Part shown: positions 1-8,963 of the stretch, one piece after another | Numbering within the stretch: position 1 is the first letter of the stretch | Layout of the letters: each line of letters begins with the position of its first letter | From: Diplocarpon mali | Taxonomy: Eukaryota; Ascomycota; Leotiomycetes; Helotiales; Drepanopezizaceae | Direction: 5' to 3' | NCBI GenBank assembly: GCA_024741835.1 | Contig: JAENRP010000333.1 | Span: forward strand, 8,501 to 47,771 | DNA: 39,271 bases | Notes under the pieces: generated by a model | Databases searched by the model: none | Seen by the model: only the letters and a program-made list of their open reading frames with translations | What the model was told of the DNA's origin: nothing | Position numbers and translations under genes: made by a program

Positions 1-1551
1 CGGGCCTGCGAGTAGATTTTAAAGAAATATATAAAGGAAGAGGGGGAAGGGGAAGGGGGGAGGTGCGGTAGTAAATGAATAAAAATGATAAAAACTCCTT
101 TTCCTCCTTTAGTAATGCGACTCCTAGGCTAGGACTGCGAGTTTAAAGCTTAAAGTTATTAAAGCTATTAAATCGCAATTTTAAAGAAAATTCGAAGACA
201 ATTTCAAGTAATCCTAAGTATATATGCCTTAATTAACTTAAGAGGCGTTCTTATTAAAGAAAATCCAGGCTTTATATAAAATTCGACTGATAATTTAGAA
301 ATTTCTTTAATATAGTTCTATTTGATTATTAAGCCTTTCTAAGGTAGTAACTCGCTTATTTAATCTAAGGGAAGCTGGATTTAAGTATTTAGAGTTCGCA
401 TACTGGTTTTTACCTTTTAAAGCCTATTAATTTCCAAACTAAAGGGCGCGCTAAGTTTCTTAAAGAAGGCCTTTAATTAAGGTTTTTAAATGTTAGATAT
501 AGAGTTTAGAAAACTAGGCTTTAAGTTCCTTGATTTTTAAGGCAGATTTTACTCTTAAGCTAGGACCGCAAGTAAAAGGTATAACTACTAAGTTCTTCTT
601 TACCTCTTTTATAACTTCTAAAGCTTTTAAGTATTCTTATACTAGGCTTTTAAGATCTTTAATAAAGGAGGAGGTAAGCTCTTTTTCCTTTTCTATTACC
701 TTAATAGTCCTTTTGCTAAGGTCTGATTTTAAGGCAAAGGTCGAAAAGTCTTTAAATTAAGCGTATATTATAGGATTACGCTTATTAACCTTAAAATGTT
801 TAATAATCTTATTTCAAAGGCTAGTAGGTAATCTAAGTAAGAAAAGGCATCCTCTTTTAACTTTACTAAGAATCTTCTAATTAATTAAAGTATTTAATAC
901 TTAAGTAAAGGTCTAATAGTAGTTTTTAAATTCCTTAAGAGTATAAGTAATAAAAATAAACTCCTTTAAAAAGGCCAAAGTATTGCGAATCTATTATCTA
1001 TTAAATTCTTAAAATTCAGATTTAAAAGCCTTAGTAAAGAGTTCCTAGGATTCGCAAAGCTTCTACTTAAGTAGAGATTTGATAATATCTTTACTAGTTT
1101 GATTATAGTAGTAGGAAAGTCGATTGATTATCTTATTATATCTAATGCTAAAATTATAATAAGTCTCCTTATATTATTTAAGGAAATTAGTAATATTAGC
1201 TTTAGTAAAATAAGGAGCGCTAAAGGAATTAAAAAGGGGAAAATGTTTAGTAATAGCTTTAAAGGCAGCTATTATTGCTTTATTCGTTTCGATAGGAAGG
1301 GAGGAGCTAGGTCGAATACAAGGCCTAAGGTATTCCGAAGAGTTTTCAGAATCCGAGTCAATCTTAAAGTGATTAAGGCAAGCTTGAAAAGATTTGGGCA
1401 AAGGGTTAGAAGGAGGTTTAAAATTGATATTTTTAATATTTTCAAGTATTAATATTGAAAAAGCAGGTGCAGTTGTCAAAGGGGAAGAAGAACTTAAGTT
1501 ATGCAAAATTGCATTTTTATATTCTCACTCGCAGGCCCAGCTTGGAAGTGA
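1..1551. repeat. Four dispersed copies of the GC-rich quasi-palindrome in element G
   Basis: Copies lie at 1-14 (truncated by the window start, GGGCCTGCGAGT), 119-142 (ACTCCTAGGC then GGACTGCGAGT), 551-575 (ACTCTTAAGC then GGACCGCAAGT) and 1526-1551 (inverted, ACTCGCAGGCCCAGC then TGGAAGTG). All depart from the consensus arms mainly by C-to-T or G-to-A changes, consistent with RIP acting after insertion. The 551 copy is in frame with the gag-like protein; the 1526 copy is just upstream of its ATG. Confidence 0.7.
300..1506 (-). pseudogene. gag-like pseudogene of element G
   Basis: A minus-strand frame opens with ATG at 1506 and runs 110 codons clean before the first TAA/TAG. It continues in the same frame with Q- or W-type stops to about 300. 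The readable order is a Ser/Thr-rich N-terminus, then a retroviral-gag-like helical core containing FTKAFKSEF, NTLAFLKEFIF and LKEFKNYY, then a charged helix around KELTSSFIKDLKSLV. This is the architecture of the capsid protein of fungal LTR retrotransposons. No zinc knuckle is visible before the window ends. A quasi-palindrome copy at 551-575 sits in frame (TCGPSLRV) between two charged segments. Calling it gag is inference from composition and from its position after an LTR; I do not recognise a named family. Confidence 0.5.
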
Positions 1552-2260
1552 AAATCCGGCTTCTATAGAAAGTTTATTTATACTTTGCTAAGACTTCTTT
1601 AATAGGTATAAAGCAATAAATAAGGGTATTGCAATTACTAGTAGTAAGAAAAGGTTTATCGAATTAAAGACTAATTTCTAAGATAAAGTTTCTAAGAAAG
1701 ATTTATCTTAGCTTTTAAGATAATTCCTATTAGTCCTTAGAATAAAGGGGTCTTTAAAGATGATTCCAAGGCAGTTTTCAAAGTCCTATTGAGTAAAGGC
1801 AGCTGAAGTATCTATTTTAGCCTTTTAAGAAAACTAAAGAGATACTCCCGATTAGAGCTTTCGTTTAGTATTATATAAATACTTGAAATTGCTGCTATTT
1901 AAAGTAGCTATTATAGCTAATCAAACTTTTTTATATTAGAAAGGTTAGAAATCCGATAATCGTACTAATAAGCTAACAATTCAAGCTTTTTAGATCAGAG
2001 GTAAGAGAGGCGGAATCGGGGCCGAAATAGGAAAATCTAAGGTTATTGATAGTAGAGAGTAGCAATCGATAGTTCTAAATAACTAAGTGATTATAAGGTC
2101 GATAATAGAGGAATAATAACTAATAGTTATAAATAACTAAATGATTATTATCTTAAGAGGGGTTTTCGAAGGGTTGATCTCTTATTTGCAAACCAAGAAA
2201 ATCAAGAGGAGAAGTCGTATAAAGACGAAATCTCAAAGGAATCGTCCCTATGTAGGTCAC
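1507..2260 (-). other. Leader of element G, with a short tandem duplication
   Basis: No convincing coding frame is seen between the LTR and the gag ATG. The segment includes a direct duplication: 2048-2094 and 2101-2148 both read GATAxTAGAG, then ATAGTT, then AAATAACTAArTGATTAT, with a period of 53 bases. I could not identify a primer-binding site next to the LTR. Confidence 0.4.
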
Positions 2261-2509
2261 TAATATAAGAGGGAGTAGGAACAATATAAGAATAGGCCTA
2301 CGTAAAGACCAAAGACAAAAGGGAGGAAGCACCATAAGCGGGCTCTCCGAAGATAAGAACTAAGACAATTCACTAGTTAGAGGTAGAATAGGTAATTAGT
2401 ATTGCGCGCTATCTCTAAGTACAATAGTAGTCCTATTTATACCCCTTTCTTAATCCTCATCTGACTATATGACCTATATCACGAGATCCTCCACTTCCAG
2501 GTCTCTACA
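2261..2509 (-). repeat. 5' LTR of element G (family shared with J)
   Basis: This 249-base segment aligns with 34276-34521. Shared blocks include CAAGAATAGGCCTA-like sequence, GAGGAAGCACCATAAGC and the end AGGTCTCTACA (ATA in the other copy). On the minus strand it starts TGTAGAGACC and carries TATAAATAGG at 2432-2441, as expected for a promoter in an LTR. The flanks GTCAC and ATATT do not match, so it is not a solo LTR. The exact 3' end (2261 or 2276) is uncertain. Confidence 0.55.
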
Positions 2510-4460
2510 ATATTAGCTTAATAATCGGATCGGATCCAAAGTCCTTTAAAAGAGGGAAGACGAATAACGATTTCCTTTATAAATTAGAGAGATAGGAGAT
2601 AATATAAAGGCTATATAAATCGGTTTTCCTTTAGGTTAAGTTTAAGTCGGAATTAGCGTATCTATTTGACTTTAATAATAGTATCGCGCTAGCCTAGGTC
2701 GAGAATAACCTAAGGGCAGTTATAAATATGCCTTCTATCAATTGTCAAGTGAAAGCGTATATAGTATATAGCTTACGTGCGAATAGTATTCTAAAATCTA
2801 TAGATAGGAATAAGGGCTAGAAGAGGAAGAATTTTAAAGCCAATTACTCTTGAAAGATATATAAAAAGGGAACGATTTAAAAATAAGTAACTAAGGGCTT
2901 TAGTATTTACTAAAGCTAATAATAATACTCTAAGTCTATTTATACTAATAGTATAAGAGGTTAGGAATTGCTTCCCTCTTATTAAAGAGTTAAGATCTAG
3001 CTTTAATAAGTTGCACTTTTATAAGCTTAAGTAGGAGTCTTTTCCTAGGCCTCTTTATTTTCCTAATCTTCCTTTGTTTTAATCCTATTCTTAATTGAGT
3101 CTAAAGTCGGATCAGCTTCCTCTATATCCTTTAAGGCATTGATCTTACCTATAGAAGGACACTTAGTCTTATAGTAACCTGTTTTACTATAAGTCTAGCA
3201 GGTAGCTTGCTTAAAAGGCAAAGCAAAAGAACTAGCCTTAGCTAGCGTATCTTAATAAAAAGGGGTAGTAGGTTTCAAGGCTAGTAACCTAGAAACTCAG
3301 GTGGTACTTCTAGCGCTCGGACCGCAAGCGGTCTTATTAAGGAGCGAACCAGATATCTTCTAGTATAATACTAAGGTTGCCTTGCTTCTAGTCGAAGGGT
3401 TAAGAAGTTAATTGCTTCAGCGTTTAGTATTAAAGGCGTTCAATTAGTTAATTATAATAGTATAATCCTTCCCTTAAAAGGCCTTAGCTAAAGCGCAAGT
3501 AGCTTTAAGCTAAAGGGTAATTTTATTCTATATAAAGAAGAACCACTTAGATCTTAAGACCTCTCCTTAGATTGTAGCTAATTAGAATCGGGCCTAAAAC
3601 TAAGGGAAAGTTTCTTTAAAATAACCAGCTTCTCTTATATAGAGGTAATAGAAAGTAGATTAGAATAGGTCTACCTCTTAGCTAATTAAAAAGTAATTGC
3701 TTAGCAATTCTACTATTTCTTAATAGTTTCGAAAGGGGTTAGTCTCTAAAAGGTACTAGGGTTTAAGGTACGTTTAGGCTTATCCTATAATAGATCTTTA
3801 AATAAAGGCTTAGCGAGCTCGCTTATTCAAATATAAGTCGGCGTTAATTTGCAATTAGTCTTAGACTAAAGCTAACTATTACTTATATATTAAGGAGGTC
3901 CTATTATTAAAGGGGGTGATCTTTTCAATTAGCTGAATCTTTATCTATTTCGCCTTTGTATTAACTTTTAAAGGAGGCTAGGTCTTACTTTATTAAAGGT
4001 AAGTGGATTCTCGCTTAGTAGTCTAATATATATGCTAGGCCGTCTCTTAGCTTTAATAAGCTAGGGTCTTTAGGCTAAAGATAGCCTAAGTAATCCTACT
4101 AATCTCACTTTATAATTATCAATTAGATTGATCTTAGTATTATAAGGATTCCTTTAAGCTTAAGACTATTCCTTATAAGACGTTTAAGTTCGAAAAGTCT
4201 TATTTATCTTAATTGACTTAGCTATAGCATTATTATCTCTTGCCCTTAGCGGCAAAGGAAGGTCCTGCTTTAAGAGCTAGGGTAGGGGTACTCCTTATAG
4301 AAGCTGGTTCTCTAAATAAACTGGGTATATTTTGTATTTGCTAACTTCTAGCTAATAGGGAATTCATTTTACCGATTTAGGTTTTAATAGTAATTCGGTT
4401 AAAAAGGGGTTCTATAGAGAAAGGGTTTTAGTAGCGTAGTGCTCTTCTAACTTCTGCCTA
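2510..4460 (-). pseudogene. Ty3/Gypsy gag-protease pseudogene, cut by element G
   Basis: On the minus strand, a gag-like region from about 4460 to 3300 includes blocks such as SKWFFFI and YTIIIN. A zinc-knuckle relic follows at about 3215-3155, reading CxTYSKTGYYKTKC where CxxCxxxGHYxxxC is expected, then IGKINALKDIEEADPTLD. An aspartic-protease relic lies at about 2920-2640, starting LALVNTKALSYLFL. The family pattern there is LALVDTGAxGYLFL, so both the D and the G of the active-site DTG have been lost by G-to-A change. The knuckle and protease lie in different frames, so there is either a natural shift or an indel. The frame is lost at 2510 where element G begins. Most in-frame stops are TAA/TAG. 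Confidence 0.6.
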
Positions 4461-5162
4461 TAGTACTTTTATAAAAGGAGTAGTTAAGAAAATCCGGCTA
4501 ATAAAAGCGTTCCTTAATTATACTAGTTAATAAGCTATACTTAAGCTCTTAGTTTGTTTAAAAGATCTTTAGGATCCTGACTCTATTGAAAGTCGAAACG
4601 ACTGCGAATCGATTTTCAAAAGGGGTAGGATATTATTAAAAGCCGTCCTTAGCAGAGAAAAACTTCTTCGTTTAATATAATAATATAGAATCGCTAAAGT
4701 GCAAGATTAAGTATAGTAGTAAGAAGTAGTATAAAAGGCGTATTCTATAGGTCTAATATAAAAGAAACGAAGAAGTTAGAAAGCCCTCCTTATAAGAGAG
4801 CCCTTCTCCCTTATATATATAAGCAGCTTTAAGCTCTTTGCCTATTTATATAATATTATATAAGAATATCCTTTTGCACCTTTAGGGTCGATTCGAAATA
4901 ACCCTATATCGAATCGAGATTGCAAAACCTTAAACGCCGTACTCTTAGGTAATTGCACCAGTTGGGGGTGCAGCCGTTATAGGTAGAATTGACGCATTAT
5001 TGAGTTTTAGTTTATAAGGACGCGTTATACAGCCTTATGCTTAGACCTTAAGTTATTTATATCAATTAAGGATGCGTTTCAATCAGAGATATTATATAGC
5101 GTTTTTCTCGTCCCTGCGTAGGGCGCTAGTAAAGAGCATATATCTATAGTTATATAAGAGTG
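4461..5162 (-). other. Upstream part of the Gypsy remnant (probable LTR or leader), no gene seen
   Basis: This holds a minus-strand TATAAATAGG at 4841-4850, a candidate promoter upstream of the gag. A 13-base inverted repeat lies at 4661-4673 (AACTTCTTCGTTT) and 4765-4777 (AAACGAAGAAGTT). No second LTR copy is present in the window to prove boundaries. No open frame with recognisable content was found. Confidence 0.35.
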
Positions 5163-5357
5163 TATTAAGCTTAAGTAAGTCGGCGCAATAGGTAAAGGAG
5201 GCTTCTAAAGGTCGATAGTCGATATATTGGTAAGAGTTAGGGAAGGAAGGTTACCCCTTTCTTCCCTATAGCTATATACGTATCAATATCCTACTGACTA
5301 AGCAGTAGGGTCATATAATAATACATCGGAGTGATGGCTGTATCACCCATCTCAACA
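5163..5357 (-). repeat. Solo LTR of Copia family A
   Basis: These 195 bases are the reverse complement of the LTRs of element A (8368-8562, 19907-20101). They begin TATTAAGCTTAAG and end CCCATCTCAACA on the plus strand. Perfect 5-bp duplications GAGTG flank the copy at 5158-5162 and 5358-5362. The ends TGTTGAGATGGG are the best preserved of any copy. Solo LTRs arise by recombination between the two LTRs of a full element. Confidence 0.92.
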
Positions 5358-5468
5358 GAGTGGTTGATAAACTTAAAAAAAGAGGAGAGAGGCTCTAGAA
5401 GGAGCTCTAATAACCCCAAGGTCCGTGCGCCAAAGGCGCCAGTTACGTAATCCCTACCACAAGCACCT
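5358..5468. other. Short non-RIPped patch of unknown origin
   Basis: Starting at the GAGTG duplication, this segment retains CpA and CpG dinucleotides that are rare elsewhere (for example GGTCCGTGCGCC and GGCGCCAGTTACGTAA). It ends where homology to element A (12200 onward) begins at about 5469. I recognise no gene or repeat in it. Confidence 0.5.
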
Positions 5469-6192
5469 ATAGTAAAGGATATTCCTAAAATAGGTATAAG
5501 TAATAATGAGCCTTTATTATTAGAAAACGGTTCCTTTAATAATAAGCCTATAGAACCTATAGCTAAGCCTACGCCTTTGAAAAGGAATAGAGACCTAAAA
5601 CTAGAAGATACCTTAGATAAACGTGAGTTTAAGCGTATCTAAGCTATAATTTTATATAGGATCTATAAGCTCGAGCTTTAATAGAGCTTTAATAAAGATA
5701 ATGCGTTCTTAGCTACTAAAGGGATAATGAAAATCTCTTTTTTAAAGATATATAATAAAGCTATTAATGACCTAAAGAATAGAGTAAAATAGAATAAGGC
5801 AATTGAAGAGGAGATAAGCTCTCTTATTACAAGTAGTATATAGATAGAGGAACTAACGCTAAAGGACGTGAACCTAATATTAACAAAGTGGGTCTTTATA
5901 ATTAAAATATATGCAAATAGGACCTTAGAATGTTATAAGGTAAGGCTTATAGCTAAGGGCTTTTCCTAATAGTATAAAGAAGACTACTTTAATACGTTTA
6001 TACTAATAGTTTATATAGATACCCTTTGTATATTTATAGTAATAGTAGCCGCTAAGAACCTTAAATATAGATAGTATAATATTAAAAATGCATTTACTAA
6101 AGCGATTATAAAGGAATGGATTTTTCTCTCTTGACCTAATAGTATTCTTATACGCGCTAATCACTTTCTTTATATACTTCGCAGTATCTATA
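5469..6192 (+). pseudogene. Element E: Copia family A pol fragment (linker and RT N-terminus), left part
   Basis: The segment aligns base for base with element A 12200-12930. It encodes the integrase-RT linker and the start of reverse transcriptase: WVFIIKIYxxRTL, then RLIAKGFS, then a relic of the FxPVVRxDTLRxxxAxAA block. Differences from A are mostly C/T and G/A. Its 3' end is the target of element D: CTATA at 6188-6192 is repeated at 34231-34235, after which the same A homology resumes. The 5' end at 5469 is not an LTR junction, so the fragment is truncated. Confidence 0.8.
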
Positions 6193-6491
6193 TGTTGGTA
6201 CGCAGATTCCTATGCAAGAGGCAAGCTGCCCTTGTTCCTAGGGTCATCTTATACAGCTGTACCATATGCGATATAAAGGGTTTTATATATATTTCGGACG
6301 GCTGTTCAGCCGGAGGACTTTAGAAGGATATCTATATACGGCTAGAAGGGACTATAGGAGGGATGATATTTATAAGTATAAAGGTACTATCTCGGTTATA
6401 TAAAGATAGATAGACATTATAATAGATTCTTTTTAATAATAAGTACTTAACTATATTTACGTAAATATCGATTACTAGTATAGAACCTATA
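6193..6491 (+). repeat. 5' LTR of element D
   Basis: It starts TGTTGGTACGCAG and ends CCTATA. It is 299 bases, the same length as 33932-34230. The 5' copy is the better preserved over its first 120 bases (the TGTTGG start, AGCTGTACCATATGCG, GGACGGCTGTTCAGCCGG). The other copy shows TA and TT changes at many of these positions. GGCTGTTCAGCC is a short inverted repeat present in both copies. Confidence 0.9.
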
Positions 6492-6885
6492 CTAATTATT
6501 AGTAGCACCTTTACTATAGATAGTAAGGTTATTAAACTGAAGAATTCTTTCTTAATTTAAGGAGTACTTAATTATATTTCTGGCTTACCCTAAATACTAA
6601 CCTAAATATATAAAGTAATATCAGTTACTACTAAAGGGGAAAAGGCGAAAGGTACGCGAATCTAGTTAAAGTTATTACTTTAAAGGTAGATACTATCCTC
6701 TTCTACTTGCGTTCTATTATATATTATAATTAGGGCAAAACTAGAGTGCAATTGGTATCCTAACTATAATTAGATAATAGTATAACGATATGTAAAATAC
6801 AACTATATTAGACTTCTTTTGGACCCTATTAGGGCGTAGAGCAATATTCGGATAATATTAGGAAATAACTAAAGGAGGACTATTA
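6492..6885 (+). other. Leader of element D
   Basis: This untranslated leader lies between the 5' LTR and the first gag ATG. I do not recognise a standard primer-binding site: the first bases are CTAATTATTAGTAGC, unlike the initiator-Met half-tRNA site of elements A and B. No ORF is supported. Confidence 0.4.
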
Positions 6886-8367
6886 ATGCCGCTTAATCTA
6901 AGGTAACCCTAGACACTAAGGGACTTTGAAAAGGATATAAGACCTTAGGAGGATCAACCTAGCGAAGAGGCCTTTAGACCAAAAGACCTATATGCAAAGA
7001 ACTTCCGAAAGATAATATAAGATGGCAAAAGGAGAGGGTTATACCTCGCTAAGGACTTTTAAAAGGAGTTCTAAGATTAGATAGTTAGCGATTTTAAATC
7101 GCTAGATAAGGACGTTCGATAACGCCTAAGGGACGACCTTCGGTACTATAAAGTATATATTTAGTATAGGAAGGGCGTTTCAATCGGCTAGGCACTTTTC
7201 GATATAGTATACTAAGAAGGGAATAAGTGGCTAAAAGATCAGCTAGAATTATAGACTTAAGAAGTACCGAACTCAGCTATAGCACAATCTCTAAGATATA
7301 GAATAAGGTCTACTTTAGAATTTGCCGAATCTATGCGAATAAGTAAGCCACCTGCTCAAAGGGTTACTATAGCTAAATAGGAGATACTATGCTAAGACTC
7401 GCTTTAGTAAAGATACCTTAGATATAATAATAACACTTTATAAAACAACTTATATAAAGCGGATACTTTAAAATAAATAACCGAATGATATAACTTTAAA
7501 AGAATACTATATTAACCCTAGTTAAGACGAACCCTAGTTACGCAATACTTAGAGATCTTAAATCTAATACTAATGCCGCTAATCTAATCGAAAGACGGAT
7601 TATTACTACCCTTTGCTATAAGGAGGGGTTTAAGAGCGCTTTTAGACCTAAACTAGAGCGACGATTAACCATCCTAGTATATTATAGAACCTTTGACTTT
7701 AGATTAGGCCAAAACCCTTATAAATCTAAATAAAATATATACTAAGGAAACTCAATACTTAAGCGGTAGAGATCACCTTAATAAAAAGCTTTATATATTT
7801 GCAGATTTATGCTAAAGAGCTTCTATTAATTAAAGTATATAGTATAGAGCTTTTCCATCTATACTATAAGACTCGGCCTTAATATACTACTATCAGTACC
7901 TATAAAATAAGAACTTCAATTTTGCTAAGCTAGTAGAGGCCATTCGGACCAATTATAAGACCGAAGAGAGGAGTAGTAGATTCCTAAGAAGGTGGTTTCG
8001 ACTGAGATTTTAACCTATTTCGATAAAAGGACTACTAAAAGGGGAAACCGATCCTGACCTAACTTAAGAACTATACTAAAGAGCTATAAAACCTGCAATT
8101 AGGCCTATATACTAGTATAAGGAACAATCGATCTATTAGAAACAGACTTATATAAGATATTTCTAAGAATCGGCTATTTTAAATAGCACTTTTTAAGCTA
8201 CTAGCGACGTTCCTAGCTCTATTAGATAGCTTATAGGCTTGCGTAAGAGTGGTTGCCTAAGATAGACTATCCAAACCCTAGCACCCTAGTTTAGCTACTA
8301 ATAGACCTTGATATTATTTGGCTAAGGAGCAAGGGTAATCTATAGCGCACTTTTCAAATAGAAAGAT
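6886..8367 (+). pseudogene. gag of element D, N-terminal and central part
   Basis: One frame runs from ATG 6886 to the A insertion at 8367. Its internal stops are nearly all TAA/TAG at glutamine-like positions, plus one TGA. The N-terminal half is charged. The core from about 7760 reads SGRDHLNKKLYIFADLC, then YRAFPSIL, KLVEAIRTNYKTEERS and LRFQPISIK, a pattern I know from capsid proteins of fungal Copia-type polyproteins. The frame continues after element A at 20107 into a zinc-knuckle relic. The protein would form the virus-like particle in the cytoplasm. The start codon is inferred as the first ATG in the conserved frame; an upstream start is possible. Confidence 0.7.
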
Positions 8368-8562
8368 TATTGAGATGGGTGATACAGCTATCACTCTGAT
8401 GTATTATCATATGACCCTACTGCTTAGTCAGTAGGATATTAATACGTATATAGCTGTAAGGAAGAAAGGGGTAACCTTCCTTCCTTAACTCTTACTAATA
8501 TATCGACTATCGACCTTTAGAAGCCTCCTTTACCTATTGCGCCGACTTACTTAAGCTTAATA
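8368..8562 (+). repeat. 5' LTR of element A
   Basis: It starts TATTGAGATGGG (ancestral TGTTGAG, compare the solo copy ending at 5357) and ends CTTAAGCTTAATA. A conserved hairpin CCTACTG-CTTAGT-CAGTAGG lies in its middle. Compared with the 3' LTR (19907-20101), almost all differences are C-to-T or G-to-A in the 3' copy. Confidence 0.93.
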
Positions 8563-8574
8563 GGTTATAAGCCC
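8563..8574 (+). promoter_or_regulatory. Primer-binding site of element A (initiator-Met half-tRNA type)
   Basis: GGTTATAAGCCC follows the LTR with no gap. Copia of Drosophila and yeast Ty5 prime reverse transcription from the anticodon stem-loop half of initiator-Met tRNA, whose complement contains GGTTATGAGCCC or a close variant. The single A in place of G is a RIP-type change. Confidence 0.7.
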
Positions 8575-8680
8575 TAGCTAGACTAATAATAGATTATTAA
8601 CTTCCTTTAGAAAGCACTTACGCTGCAACTATTAGTAAGAAGTTGAATAAGACTTATAGTAAAAGGCGAGCAATCGGCGA

Positions 8681-8820
8681 AAAGGAGGTATGATTCCCTA
8701 TTTAGCCAACCTGTATTATAAGAGGTGTAATTCCTTGCTCTATAATCCCTTTGGTACTATAAGAGGTATGATTCCTTACTTTACTATATTTTAAAAGAGG
8801 TATAATTCCTTGCGTTATAG
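8681..8820 (+). repeat. Four imperfect 34-41 base tandem repeats in the leader of element A
   Basis: Units begin near 8685, 8722, 8763 and 8797. Each contains GAGGTATGATTCCTT or a RIPped variant, followed by a CT-rich part. The same four units are present in element H at 37634-37773, so they belong to the family rather than to a local slip. The rest of 8575-8963 shows no gene. Confidence 0.6.
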
Positions 8821-8963
8821 TCTAAAAACCCTTTTTGATAAGAGGACTTCCTCCTTATTTAATACTTTTATAATACCTGCTATTTAATCATTTCGACTTT
8901 TCGATAGGAGGAGTGCCTTTAACCATTTAATTTATTTGATTTTTTAATATAATTCTATTCGAA

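Larger units (their letters stand above)
1..2509 (-). mobile_element. Element G: 5' part of an LTR retrotransposon, gag side, running off the window
   Basis: Read on the minus strand, an LTR (2509 to 2261) is followed by about 750 bases of leader and then a gag-like frame running toward position 1. The LTR starts TGTAGAGACC and carries a TATAAATAGG box. The element interrupts a Gypsy gag-protease fragment whose frame stops making sense exactly at 2510. The far end lies outside the window, so neither pol nor a TSD can be seen. The LTR is related to the one at 34276-34521, which ties G to element J. Several copies of the GC-rich quasi-palindrome described elsewhere lie in or near the gag. The class is probably Gypsy-like from the gag style, but without pol this is an inference. 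Confidence 0.6.

Noticed and set aside
530..760. Plus-strand 76-codon frame over the gag of element G.
   Set aside because: It is antisense to a better-supported gag frame.
2153..2335. 60-codon minus-strand frame across the G LTR boundary.
   Set aside because: It spans the LTR edge, has no domain content and is rich in Leu/Pro from CT-rich LTR sequence.
3320..3333. GACCGCAAGCGGTC in the Gypsy gag remnant as a possible motif copy.
   Set aside because: It is a short perfect palindrome but lacks the ACTCCTAGGCC arm; probably chance.
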